Assembly (NCBI GenBank): GCA_003858485.1
Contig: RQYD01000011.1
Coordinates: 62,001-126,000, forward strand
Length of the DNA: 64,000 bases
Reading direction: 5' to 3'
Source: Clostridiales bacterium COT073_COT-073
GTDB lineage: Bacteria; Bacillota; Clostridia; Lachnospirales; Vallitaleaceae
Below are positions 8,951 through 19,173 of the stretch, piece after piece (the stretch's first letter is position 1; the number at the start of each line of letters is the position of its first letter). The position numbers and the translations under genes are program-made. The notes below the pieces were generated by a model. That model was given only the letters and a program-made list of their open reading frames with translations, was not told the origin of the DNA and did not search any database.

Positions 8951-9652
8951 TTAATTTTCACTTTCCGGATTTTCTTCGCTTAAAAAGACCGAATCGGTGT
9001 CCTGGTTGATTTGCCCTTTTAGGTCATATGCCTTACGACTACCTTGAGCTCCAATGAAATATTCATCCAGCTGATCAAGGATATCTGCCCCCAAAACCTG
9101 ATGCAGCTTATGATAAATTGCATCATTTTCCTCTTCCAGGTCGACTTTACGCTCCAGGCGTTTCCGCAGCTGACGCTTTAAAGTTTCGATTTCTGTCAGT
9201 TGTTGATGGTATTCCTGCACATTATCCATTAATTTAGGATAAAAAACTTCAGCTGTCCGGAAAATTAATTCCTTATTGCATTCATCAATTAAGGCCGGTA
9301 AATCAAGCAAATCATCTTGTGTCTTTTCCATTCTCATATTTAAATCCTGAATCAAATTGGTATTGGTATTCATTTTTTTATCCAGCTTTTCTGTTGTTTC
9401 ATCAGAAATATTGTCCATGTCAGCAATAATTCCTTCCATTAATTGCTTTTTTAAAGACTCATATTCTTTTAGTTCTTGCTTGACTTGACTGTATTTTTTT
9501 ACCAAAGTTTCCAATTTCTTTTCCGTATGTTGGATTGTACTTGGTTTTTTGCCAATAAACAAATCGTGCCAGTTCTTATTTACGATTAACGCCGGAATTG
9601 ACTTGCGAAGGATTGGTTTTTTTCGCTCATCTTTTTTTCGAAACGAAAACAT
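8951..9652 (-). CDS. Conserved coiled-coil protein of unknown function in the rex operon
   Basis: I do not recognise a named family. The 233-residue product has no signal peptide or membrane segment and starts with a basic stretch (MFSFRKKDERKKPILRKS). From residue ~45 to ~200 it is dominated by heptad-like charged helices (EKKLETLVKKYSQVKQELKEY and TEIETLKRQLRKRLERKVDL), indicating a long cytoplasmic coiled coil. A clear ribosome site lies upstream. It sits 76 bp after rex and abuts acpS, so it is likely co-transcribed with redox and cell-envelope housekeeping genes. A scaffold role would be a guess. Confidence 0.75.
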   Translation of the reverse strand: MFSFRKKDERKKPILRKSIPALIVNKNWHDLFIGKKPSTIQHTEKKLETLVKKYSQVKQELKEYESLKKQLMEGIIADMDNISDETTEKLDKKMNTNTNLIQDLNMRMEKTQDDLLDLPALIDECNKELIFRTAEVFYPKLMDNVQEYHQQLTEIETLKRQLRKRLERKVDLEEENDAIYHKLHQVLGADILDQLDEYFIGAQGSRKAYDLKGQINQDTDSVFLSEENPESEN

Positions 9653-9728
9653 GATTTTCTCCTTTATAAATTTTGCACAGATTGCTCGAACAGCTTCCTT
9701 GCTGTCCAGTTAATTCCTAACAGCTTTC

Positions 9729-10370
9729 TTAATTGCTTTTTTCATCATTTTTTTCATTAATGGCATAAGACAAAGTCATCAGACTTTCTGATAAATGAAC
9801 ATTCTCAATACAAATCTTACCTTGTGATGACTGTAAATCAATTGGGGCAAAATTCCAAATTCCTTTGACCCCCCATTTTTCTAAGTTCAAGGCAATCTCC
9901 GGAGCCTTTTGTTTAGGCAGGGTTAAAACAGCAATATCAACTCCATTTTCCTTAACAAAACTTTCAATTTCTGAAACATCTTTAATTTCAATATCTCTGA
10001 CAATCATTCCGATCAACCTCGGATTAACATCAAACAAACCTTTAACCTTAAAACCTTTGCGCTCAAATTCAATATAATTGGCAATTGCCTGCCCCAAGTT
10101 ACCAACGCCAATGATAATGATATTATACTCCTTTTCCAAGCCTAAAATTTTGCCAATCGAAGTATATAAATATTCAACATTATAGCCATACCCCTGTTGG
10201 CCAAACTCCCCGAAGTTATTTAAGTCCTGACGGATTTGCGATGCGGTTACCCCCATTCTTTCGCTCAATTCCTTGGATGAAGTACGAACCACGTCATTTT
10301 CCAGTAAATCACCTAAATATCTATAATAACGTGGAAGTCTTTTGATAACCGCTTGTGAAATCTTTTTCAT
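9729..10370 (-). CDS. rex: Redox-sensing transcriptional repressor Rex
   Basis: Senses the NADH/NAD+ ratio and represses fermentation and respiration genes. The 213-residue protein has the N-terminal winged helix (RLPRYYRYLGDLLENDVVRTSS, then SQIRQDLNNFGEFGQQGYGYNV) and a Rossmann domain with GVGNLGQAIANY. The length is typical. It heads the probable operon rex - coiled-coil - acpS - nnr - alr - MATE and has its own consensus promoter. No Rex operator is visible at that promoter. Confidence 0.96.
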   Translation of the reverse strand: MKKISQAVIKRLPRYYRYLGDLLENDVVRTSSKELSERMGVTASQIRQDLNNFGEFGQQGYGYNVEYLYTSIGKILGLEKEYNIIIIGVGNLGQAIANYIEFERKGFKVKGLFDVNPRLIGMIVRDIEIKDVSEIESFVKENGVDIAVLTLPKQKAPEIALNLEKWGVKGIWNFAPIDLQSSQGKICIENVHLSESLMTLSYAINEKNDEKSN

Positions 10371-10411
10371 TTACCTACTCCTTTATACAGCTCACCATAG
10401 AATCATCTATT

Positions 10412-10440
10412 ATTATATAATTATGTGAAAAGGCTGTCAA
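10412..10440 (-). promoter_or_regulatory. rex operon promoter
   Basis: Minus-strand TTGACA (10435-10440), 17-bp spacer, TATAAT (10412-10417): a full consensus vegetative promoter about 42 bp upstream of the rex start. Confidence 0.8.
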
Positions 10441-10445
10441 TCATT

Positions 10446-11609
10446 TTATATTTTTTCTATGGCCTGCCTGCTGCCAATTTTAATTCCGGCCCTGACCATC
10501 CGAAACATCCTGACAGCACCCTGATAATATAAAAGTTCTGCCTGTTCCAGGGCCTTTTCCAAACTCATTGGTGCATCAACTGTAGTCAGGATAGAATCCA
10601 CACCATGCTCATAAATAGATTCATAATTCTTGCCCAAACTGCCGCATAAAGCAACGACCGGGATACCATAGGCAGCTGCTCTGTCGCCTACCCCCTGCAT
10701 TACCTTGCCAAAACTGGATTGCCAATCAGTCCTACCTTCTCCGCTAATTACCAGATCACATCCTTGTAAATATTCATCAAATCGAATTAAATCCAAAACA
10801 GTTTCAATTCCGGATTTGAGTTGGGCATGAAAAAATATAGTTAAAGCTGCACCCAGTCCGCCAGCTGCACCACTGCCGGGAATATCATTAGGATCAATAC
10901 CAAACTGCCGGATAATCACTTTTCGATAATTTTCCATACCATTTTCCAATTGCTGTAAAATTGCCGGAGTAGCACCTTTCTGCTCACCAAAAGTAAGGGT
11001 TGCCCCATTTTCACCGGATAATGGATTCCTGACATCTGTCATAACGGTTAAATTCACTTTTTGAATTTGCGGATTCAATTCTGAGATATCAATATGATCC
11101 ACCTTTTCAAGGTTTTCACCCTTTCCTTCCAGAAGCCGGCCTTTGTTATCATAAAAACGCACTCCCAAAGCTGCTGCAAATCCCATGCCTCCATCATTAG
11201 TGGCTGAACCGCCAATGGCGATAGCTATATTGGTGAAACCTTCTTTTAAAACGGCTTTAACCAATTCACCCGTACCATAAGTTGAAGTATATAGTGGATT
11301 TCTTTCTTCCGGCTTTAGCAGTGGCAAACCGGAGGCCGAAGCCATTTCCAAAATAGCATCGGTTTCGCTGAGCTTACCATAAAAAGCCATTACCGGCAGG
11401 CCCAGAGGGCCACTGACTTGTATTTCCCTGATTTCTCCATTTCTGGCCTGAACCACTGCCTGAACCGTTCCTTCTCCTCCATCGGCAATTGGCAGGCCGG
11501 TTGTTTCCACATCGCCAAAAACTTCCTTGGCTGCTTTATTCAAAAGACTAATGGTCTGCCCGGAAGTCAGGCTGCCTTTAAATGAATCGGATGCAAATAG
11601 TATTTTCAT
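10446..11609 (-). CDS. glxK: Glycerate kinase (GlxK/GarK family)
   Basis: Phosphorylates glycerate, feeding serine or glycolate carbon into glycolysis. The 387-residue product starts with the family signature MKILFASDSFKGSLTS and contains PIADGGEGTVQAV, AIGGSATNDGGMGFAAALG, GSGAAGGLGAAL and LVISGEGRTDWQS. GGAGGAATCT precedes the ATG at 11609; a frame open to 11642 is only an upstream extension overlapping a terminator hairpin. It follows the M16 peptidase gene and may have its own weak transcription after the terminator. Confidence 0.93.
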   Translation of the reverse strand: MKILFASDSFKGSLTSGQTISLLNKAAKEVFGDVETTGLPIADGGEGTVQAVVQARNGEIREIQVSGPLGLPVMAFYGKLSETDAILEMASASGLPLLKPEERNPLYTSTYGTGELVKAVLKEGFTNIAIAIGGSATNDGGMGFAAALGVRFYDNKGRLLEGKGENLEKVDHIDISELNPQIQKVNLTVMTDVRNPLSGENGATLTFGEQKGATPAILQQLENGMENYRKVIIRQFGIDPNDIPGSGAAGGLGAALTIFFHAQLKSGIETVLDLIRFDEYLQGCDLVISGEGRTDWQSSFGKVMQGVGDRAAAYGIPVVALCGSLGKNYESIYEHGVDSILTTVDAPMSLEKALEQAELLYYQGAVRMFRMVRAGIKIGSRQAIEKI

Positions 11610-11626
11610 AGATTCCTCCCTTATTA

Positions 11627-11658
11627 AAACAAGGATAAGCATCCGCTTACCCTTGTTT
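11627..11658 (-). terminator. Hairpin after the M16C peptidase gene
   Basis: A 14-bp stem (arms 11627-11640 and 11645-11658, one G-T pair) with a four-base loop starts five bases after the M16 stop and is followed by GTTTTAAT on the minus strand. The short T-run and the nearness to the glxK ribosome site (about 11614) leave room for attenuation rather than full termination. Confidence 0.65.
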
Positions 11659-11663
11659 CTTAA

Positions 11664-14561
11664 CTATCGAATCTCTCTTATCTTGGCAAACAATTTGCCA
11701 TCTTGTTCAATACTTTTTTGAGTACCAACAGTACAAATAAAGTCAGTGGAGAGCACTTGCTCATAAAGTTTACTCATTTTCCGGATATCTTCCGGTGTCG
11801 TGTCCAGAATTTCTGTCCTGGTTTTTTGTTCATCCTCATGAGTTAATTCGCTGAAATACATACCTAAAATTTTAGCATTTTCCATTGATGGAGTCAGTGG
11901 AGCATCAATTCCGGAAATTGTGCCAATAATTGCATTTTTAACTTCTTCTGTATCTACATCCAGTTCTGCAAAGTACTTGACAATTCCCTCATAAACCTGA
12001 TAGGTATCTGCCAGATTAGGGTCACGATAGGATACTAAAATCATATCACCGGACCGGCGGATTGCGGACATTCCTCCATAGGCTCCACCTTCCACCCGAA
12101 CCTTATTCCATAAATAATCTGTATTTAAGAAATTATTGGCAACTGCAAAAGAACCGGAATAAACATAACCAAAGCGTTTATAATTCATGGCTTTAGCCAC
12201 ATAATTGACATTTCCCGAAGTAATAAAAGCTTCCTTCAGATTTCCCAGGACATTTCTCTCCCCTTCCGGCTGATAATCAAAATCCTGTTGATGCCGCTCA
12301 ATATAAGCTGCAATCTCACGCCGGACAGTCTCTTCATTTGCCTGTGCATAAGTAACGGCAATGGTTAATTTAGCCTTTGTCATAATTTCAGCTAAAGTTT
12401 TTTTCATCAAATGTCCTAACTCTAACAAATCATTGTCTGATACCTGCTTCCAATGCTGAATAAATTCATAAAATGAAATTCCGCTGCTTAATTCATCAAA
12501 ATATGCATTTTTTGAGTAATAACTTAATGCCCTGGTGCTGGCTGAAGCATGACCGCCGCTAACCAGGTTCATTTGCATTTGTGAAGCAGTTTCTTTGATC
12601 AAATCACTTAATCTTTTGGTATCTTCAAATTTAGGATCAGCCAGAAGTTCATCAAATAAAAGCAACATCTTATCCAAAGAGCCAATAAAAGACTTGCCCT
12701 TTAATTCCAGCCCTACCCGGAAATGATCCGAATCTTCTTTATGATTATAAGTGCACAATTTTGTAGAAATACCACCGGTATGTTCATTAATCTCATCCGA
12801 CAACTGACTGTAATGATAATTTTTGGAGCTGACGGAAGTTAAATAAGAGGCCAGTAAGCTAACCACCGGTACCTGCTCTTCACGAATCCAATTAGCTTCA
12901 AAAAAGGCTTTTAAATATACAATCCCTGAAGTATTGGCTGGATGATACAAAGTATGGATGCCATTTTGATATTCATTAGTATATATCAGCGCTGATTTTT
13001 CCCTTTGAATATCGGACAACTCCAAAGTCGGAATCGTGGCCAGTGCCTCCTTACTATCCGCTTCACTTTGATAAGCCAAAAGCTCCTGATTCCTTTGAAT
13101 CAATGCTCTGATTTCTTCTGCTGATAACTCCGCTTTATACTTTGCCAGTCGCTCCGTCAATTCCCTTTCTTTCTCTGCCGCCATAGTTGTTGATGGTGTC
13201 ATCACAATAAAACAGTGATAAGGATTGTCAATTAAATATTTTTCAAGATAATGTTCAAAACCACCTTGATCCGCTATTTTACGAAGTTTTTCAAATAATT
13301 GGTCATATTCAAAAAAGGCAAATGGATCCTGATCATAAAGCCAATTTTCCAAAATTTGAAAATTAAAAATAATTCCCTTGGGCATACTACCAAAATCTGC
13401 CTCACGCAGCCGAAATTCAAAAACATTAATAGCTGCCTGCAATTTCTTTGGCTCTATTTTTTGCTTTACAATTTCAGTTAAGCTTTCATAGACACAATCA
13501 AAAAATTCTTGCTTTCGGTCTTCAGCAATATTTTTGGCAGTAATTGAAAAAGTGCTTTCTCTGATGCCGCTGTCAAAAAAGCCATAAATGTCCTCACCCA
13601 GCCCTTTTTCTGTCAGTCTTTCTTTAAGCAAGGCTCCTGGTGCATCTAATAAAAGATATTCTAAAATGGACAGAGCCAATCTTTCTTCCATCGGCAAAAG
13701 TCCCATACAGTAGTTCAAGCTGAAAAAGGCCTTATTTTCGGGATTTTCTCCAGACAGTAAAGGATAACTAAGAGTATATTCTTTTGGCTCAGCCCAGGGA
13801 ATAATTGCCGGAATTTCCGTTTCCGGCTTCTGATAATCAAAGCCTTCCAAATAGCCATGCAACCGGGACAGTTCTGCTTCCACATCAATATCCCCACAAT
13901 AAAAAATATAACTATTGGATGGATGATAGTGTTTGCGATGAAAATCCAAAAAGTCTTCATATGTTAAATCCGGAATTTCTTCCGGGATCCCTCCCGAATC
14001 ATTACCATATGGATGATTGGGGAAAAGAGCCGTTTGGATATTGCGATTTAAAAGCTGTTCCGGTGTGGAAAAAGCTCCTTTCATTTCATTATAAACTACT
14101 CCTTTAATGGTGATCGGCTCATCTTCATTCAGCAGCTCATAATGCCAGCCTTCCTGATCAAATATTTTTGAATTCTGATAAATATTGGGATGAAAGACTG
14201 CATCCATATAAACATCCATTAAATTATGAAAGTCTTTTAAATTACAACTGGCAACCGGATAAGTTGTTTTATCCGGTGAAGTCATGGCATTTAAGAAAGT
14301 GTTTAAAGAACTTTTCCCTAGTTGAATGAATGGATCCTTAATCGGGTATTTGACCGAACCATTTAAAACCGAATGCTCAATAATATGAGCAACACCGTTA
14401 CTTTTCTCCGGTGGTGTACGAAAGCTAATGGAAAACACTTTATTTTCATCGGCATTTTTTAAAATGCAAACGCGCGCTTTGGTCCTTTTATGCTCATACA
14501 AATATCCCGTACTTTCAATACCACTTAATTCAATTTCTTGTTGCAAACTAAAATAATCCAT
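11664..14561 (-). CDS. M16C zinc metallopeptidase (presequence-protease/Cym1 type)
   Basis: A 965-residue cytoplasmic insulinase-like peptidase. The inverted zinc motif HIIEH is at residues 59-63, and GVVYNEMKGAFS supplies the distal glutamate. The typical two-halves M16C layout follows, with a helical linker near residue 480-520 and a second inactive half (e.g. SAIRRSGDMILVSYRDPNL). It probably degrades oligopeptides. GAGGAG lies six bases before the chosen ATG at 14561; a longer frame starts at 14591. The gene is 33 bp downstream of mnmA. Confidence 0.92.
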   Translation of the reverse strand: MDYFSLQQEIELSGIESTGYLYEHKRTKARVCILKNADENKVFSISFRTPPEKSNGVAHIIEHSVLNGSVKYPIKDPFIQLGKSSLNTFLNAMTSPDKTTYPVASCNLKDFHNLMDVYMDAVFHPNIYQNSKIFDQEGWHYELLNEDEPITIKGVVYNEMKGAFSTPEQLLNRNIQTALFPNHPYGNDSGGIPEEIPDLTYEDFLDFHRKHYHPSNSYIFYCGDIDVEAELSRLHGYLEGFDYQKPETEIPAIIPWAEPKEYTLSYPLLSGENPENKAFFSLNYCMGLLPMEERLALSILEYLLLDAPGALLKERLTEKGLGEDIYGFFDSGIRESTFSITAKNIAEDRKQEFFDCVYESLTEIVKQKIEPKKLQAAINVFEFRLREADFGSMPKGIIFNFQILENWLYDQDPFAFFEYDQLFEKLRKIADQGGFEHYLEKYLIDNPYHCFIVMTPSTTMAAEKERELTERLAKYKAELSAEEIRALIQRNQELLAYQSEADSKEALATIPTLELSDIQREKSALIYTNEYQNGIHTLYHPANTSGIVYLKAFFEANWIREEQVPVVSLLASYLTSVSSKNYHYSQLSDEINEHTGGISTKLCTYNHKEDSDHFRVGLELKGKSFIGSLDKMLLLFDELLADPKFEDTKRLSDLIKETASQMQMNLVSGGHASASTRALSYYSKNAYFDELSSGISFYEFIQHWKQVSDNDLLELGHLMKKTLAEIMTKAKLTIAVTYAQANEETVRREIAAYIERHQQDFDYQPEGERNVLGNLKEAFITSGNVNYVAKAMNYKRFGYVYSGSFAVANNFLNTDYLWNKVRVEGGAYGGMSAIRRSGDMILVSYRDPNLADTYQVYEGIVKYFAELDVDTEEVKNAIIGTISGIDAPLTPSMENAKILGMYFSELTHEDEQKTRTEILDTTPEDIRKMSKLYEQVLSTDFICTVGTQKSIEQDGKLFAKIREIR

Positions 14562-14594
14562 TGTTTTCTCCTCAAAAGTTAAATAATGCACCCA

Positions 14595-15698
14595 TCAATG
14601 CAAAAAATCATAAGTTTTATCAAGTGCTGTGGTACTTTCAATTAAGCAGGAACCAAGGCAAACCTCACCTTGGTAAAGAGCTGCTGCCTGTCCCGGAGTA
14701 ACTGCTTTTACCGGTTTGTCATAAATAATTTTAATTTTGTCGCCCTCTTTATTAACCGTTACCGGAATATCACTTTGCCGATACCGGAATTTGGCTGTAC
14801 ATTTAAAAGGAAATACCGGCTCCTCTTCTAAAATCCAGGACATATCAGTACCGATCAAAGAAGCACTGAAAAGGCTGGGATGATTTTCTCCCTGGGCTAC
14901 ATATAAAACATTTTGCTCCAGGTCTTTTCCCGCCACAAACCAGGGTTCTCCACTGCCAACACCGCCAAGACCAATGCCTTTTCTTTGCCCCAGGGTATAA
15001 TGAATCAAACCCGTATGCCGGCCAACAATATGCCCCCCGACATCTTTCATTTCACCGGGATTGGGTTTTAAAAATTGATCCAAAAAGCGATTAAAATTAC
15101 GCTCACCAATAAAGCAGACACCAGTGGAATCTTTTTTTCCGGCAGTCTCCAGCTCATATTTCCGGGCAATTTCCCGAACTTCCTTTTTAGTTAAATGTCC
15201 AATTGGAAATAAGCTTTTTGCCAGTGCCGTCTGACCGATTCGGGATAAGAAATAACTTTGATCTTTGTTGCGGTCAGTCCCCCTTAATAAATAATATCTG
15301 CCGCTGCGCTCCTCCACCTGTGCGTAATGGCCCATGGCAATATAATCACAATCAAGCTGCAATGCATATTCTAAAAAAGCACTGAATTTGATTTCCTGAT
15401 TACACATCACATCCGGATTAGGGGTTCTGCCATTTTTATATTCCTTTAAAAAATACTGGAAAACTCTGTCCCAATATTCTTTTTCAAAATTTACTGTATA
15501 AAAAGGAATCTGCAATTGACTGGCTACTTTGATTGCATCCCGGGCATCTTCTTCTGCCGTACAAACTCCAGCTTCATCTGTTTCATCCCAATTTTTCATA
15601 AACAGACCAATCACTTCATATCCTTGTTCTTTTAATAACACAGCCGCTACGGAGGAGTCAACTCCTCCGCTTAGGCCTAAAATTACTCGCTTTGCCAT
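14595..15698 (-). CDS. mnmA: tRNA-specific 2-thiouridylase MnmA
   Basis: Installs the 2-thio group on U34 of tRNA-Lys, -Glu and -Gln. The 367-residue product has the PP-loop SGGVDSS at residues 9-15, the catalytic cysteines in [11 protein letters not shown] and [12 protein letters not shown], and the conserved [14 protein letters not shown] place the start at 15698, one base beyond the deoD stop (TAAGATG), with no good Shine-Dalgarno of its own, so translation is probably coupled to deoD. An in-frame ATG at 15722 lies inside deoD. Confidence 0.95.
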   Translation of the reverse strand: MAKRVILGLSGGVDSSVAAVLLKEQGYEVIGLFMKNWDETDEAGVCTAEEDARDAIKVASQLQIPFYTVNFEKEYWDRVFQYFLKEYKNGRTPNPDVMCNQEIKFSAFLEYALQLDCDYIAMGHYAQVEERSGRYYLLRGTDRNKDQSYFLSRIGQTALAKSLFPIGHLTKKEVREIARKYELETAGKKDSTGVCFIGERNFNRFLDQFLKPNPGEMKDVGGHIVGRHTGLIHYTLGQRKGIGLGGVGSGEPWFVAGKDLEQNVLYVAQGENHPSLFSASLIGTDMSWILEEEPVFPFKCTAKFRYRQSDIPVTVNKEGDKIKIIYDKPVKAVTPGQAAALYQGEVCLGSCLIESTTALDKTYDFLH

Positions 15699-15699
15699 C

Positions 15700-16419
15700 T
15701 TATTCAACAGCATCCAAAGCAATCTTCATCATATTTTGGAAGGCGGTTTGTCTTTCTTCGCTGGTGGTAATTTGATTTTTTACCAAAGAATCAGAAATGG
15801 TTACCAGACAAGCAGCATTTTTATCTAACACTTTTGCATTGGCAAATAAAGCAAAAGACTCCATTTCAACAGCCACACAATGATGTTGATCTCTGATTTC
15901 AGTAAAACTTTGGGCATTACCGGAACGGTAAAACACATCTGAAGAATGAATCCGACCGGTATGCATTGGAATACCCAGTTTAGCTGCTGCCGCTGATAAT
16001 CTGTTATTTAAAATCGATGATGCGGCTAAAATTGAACTGTCATCACCACTTTGAGTTTTGGCATAAGTAGATTCTGACCAGGCATCGGTTGCTAATACCA
16101 CATCATAGACATTCAAATCTTCGGTGTAGGCGCCGGCTGAACCGATCCGAATGATATTATCAACATCATAGAAAGAAAATAATTCATACGAATAAATGCC
16201 GATGCTGGGCATTCCCATACCGGAACCCATAACCGTTACTTTTTTTCCCTGATATTCTCCAGTATAACCAAACATATTACGAACAGAATTAATTTGAATT
16301 ACATTTTTCAAGAAGGTTTCGGCAATAAATTTAGCTCTGAGCGGGTCTCCCGGCATCAATACCGTTTTAGCTAAAACTTCAGGATTGGTAATTTCAATAT
16401 GAGGGGTTGGAATGTTCAT
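15700..16419 (-). CDS. deoD: Purine-nucleoside phosphorylase, DeoD type
   Basis: Cleaves purine (deoxy)nucleosides with phosphate in salvage. The 239-residue protein starts [10 protein letters not shown] and contains [42 protein letters not shown], and [12 protein letters not shown], all standard for the hexameric low-molecular-mass family. An in-frame stop lies two codons before the ATG, so the start at 16419 is firm, yet the nearest Shine-Dalgarno is 28 bases away and separated from it by a hairpin (next entry). mnmA follows immediately. Confidence 0.95.
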   Translation of the reverse strand: MNIPTPHIEITNPEVLAKTVLMPGDPLRAKFIAETFLKNVIQINSVRNMFGYTGEYQGKKVTVMGSGMGMPSIGIYSYELFSFYDVDNIIRIGSAGAYTEDLNVYDVVLATDAWSESTYAKTQSGDDSSILAASSILNNRLSAAAAKLGIPMHTGRIHSSDVFYRSGNAQSFTEIRDQHHCVAVEMESFALFANAKVLDKNAACLVTISDSLVKNQITTSEERQTAFQNMMKIALDAVE

Positions 16420-16428
16420 AATTTAATT

Positions 16429-16452
16429 GACACGAGTGGCGTGTCTTCTCCT
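16429..16452 (-). promoter_or_regulatory. Hairpin between Shine-Dalgarno and start codon of deoD
   Basis: The Shine-Dalgarno AGGAG is at 16448-16452. The hairpin GACACG-CCACT-CGTGTC occupies 16429-16445, and the AUG is at 16417-16419. Linear spacing is 28 bases; with the hairpin folded the effective spacing drops to about 11, within the usual range. The stem may thus act as a structural bridge or a switch for deoD translation. Confidence 0.55.
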
Positions 16453-16613
16453 TTCTTAATTGGTACTTATTAATTTATACACTATGGTGGATATCATCTG
16501 GTTCAATTTTTAATCTGTCATTTGCTTGAGGGTAAAATCTCCTGCCAACACTTTTCTTCAAAATCGGGCAGTATTTTATAAATTGTATTCTTAATAGAAA
16601 TCAAGCCAATATT

Positions 16614-18158
<1,545 letters not shown>

Positions 18159-18170
18159 TCAACAAAATTT

Positions 18171-18316
18171 GACGCGCGCAAGCAAAATGGAAGCGACCGC
18201 GAAGCGGGCATTTACATTTTGCGGCGCGTCACCGTTAGACAGAAAACGCTGAAAGCGTGGCAAATGCGCAGCATTTGGTCTAACGGTGGCAGACTAAAGC
18301 ATTTACATTTTGCGGC
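18171..18316. repeat. Hairpin-rich repeat element A, copy 1
   Basis: Module 1 (18171-18230): outer stem GACGCGC/GCGCGTC, then GCAAAATG (18182-18189) pairing with CATTTTGC (18215-18222), then an inner hairpin CCGC-GAA-GCGG (18197-18207). Module 2 (18230-18288): stem CACCGTTAGAC/GTCTAACGGTG enclosing hairpins ACGCT-GAA-AGCGT and CAAATGC-GCA-GCATTTG. The 18-mer at 18208-18225 recurs exactly at 18299-18316. Bases 18174-18227 are identical to 39185-39238. It lies in the guaB/ABC divergent gap, outside both predicted transcripts. Together with the flanking promoters it fills the 308-bp gene-less stretch 18084-18391. Confidence 0.85.
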
Positions 18317-18334
18317 AGGATTTTTTTATACTTC

Positions 18335-18365
18335 TTTACACATCCTGGCGGATTTGTGCTATAAT
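18335..18365 (+). promoter_or_regulatory. Promoter of the MacB-like ABC operon
   Basis: TATAAT (18360-18365) carries an extended -10 (TGC immediately upstream). TTTACA (18335-18340) is 19 bp away, a long spacer that the extended -10 may compensate. The ribosome site AGGAGG is at 18381-18386, giving a very short leader. Confidence 0.6.
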
Positions 18366-18391
18366 GGTAAAAAACTTCTCAGGAGGTTACT

Positions 18392-19093
18392 ATGGCTTAT
18401 GTCGAAGTAAAAAATATGTACAAACGCTATAAAATGGGCCAGTCAATTATCGTGGCCAATAATGGTATTGATTTTTCTTTGGAAAAGGGCGAATTTGTCG
18501 TCATCGTCGGTCCAAGCGGAGCCGGCAAATCAACAGTTTTGAATATACTGGGCGGAATGGATACTTGTGATGAAGGCCAAATTTTAGTGGACGGTAAAAA
18601 TATTGCTACGGCTAATGCCTATGAATTAACAAAATACCGACGCTACGATATTGGTTTTGTTTTCCAGTTTTATAATTTGATTCCCAATCTTACGGCCAAA
18701 GAAAATGTTGAATTGGCTTCACAAATTGTTAAAAATGCTCTGGATGCCGAAAAAGTTATGGATATGGTTGGATTAGCCCATCGCCTGAATAATTTTCCGG
18801 CCCAGCTCTCCGGTGGTGAACAGCAACGGGTAGCCATTGCCAGAGCATTGGCTAAAAAACCAAAGCTCTTGCTTTGTGATGAGCCAACCGGCGCACTTGA
18901 CTATAAAACCGGTAAAGCAATTTTACAACTCCTGCAGGATACCTGTTTGAAAACCGGTACAACTGTAGTAGTAATTACTCATAATCAGGCGATTGCTCCG
19001 ATTGCTCACCGGGTAATTGAAATCAATGATGCTAAAGTCAGAAATATGCATCTAAACCAAAATCCCAAATCAATTCAAGAAATAGAATGGTAA
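18392..19093 (+). CDS. ABC transporter ATP-binding protein, MacB/LolD type
   Basis: A 233-residue ATPase with Walker [11 protein letters not shown]-loop [20 protein letters not shown], signature [16 protein letters not shown], Walker [13 protein letters not shown] and H-loop ITHN. The sequence around the Q-loop is typical of FtsX-permease partners. AGGAGG precedes the start. The downstream FtsX-type permease (80 bp away) is surely its partner, forming a lipid, peptide or antibiotic-responsive mechanotransmission exporter. No histidine kinase or regulator is adjacent. Confidence 0.92.
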   Translation: MAYVEVKNMYKRYKMGQSIIVANNGIDFSLEKGEFVVIVGPSGAGKSTVLNILGGMDTCDEGQILVDGKNIATANAYELTKYRRYDIGFVFQFYNLIPNLTAKENVELASQIVKNALDAEKVMDMVGLAHRLNNFPAQLSGGEQQRVAIARALAKKPKLLLCDEPTGALDYKTGKAILQLLQDTCLKTGTTVVVITHNQAIAPIAHRVIEINDAKVRNMHLNQNPKSIQEIEW

Positions 19094-19173
19094 AAATCGT
19101 ATTGAAACAAATATAATTTCAAATTCATTCATAAATTACGCTGCCTGTAAAATGGCAGAATGGAGACTTTGTT

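Noticed and set aside
10412-10440. Rex operator at the rex promoter
   Set aside because: No TTGTTAA-N4-TTAACAA-like palindrome is present there.
18171-18316. Interpretation of repeat element A as an intrinsic terminator or CRISPR-like array
   Set aside because: No T-run, no regular spacers; hairpins differ in sequence, and the element lies outside both flanking transcripts.
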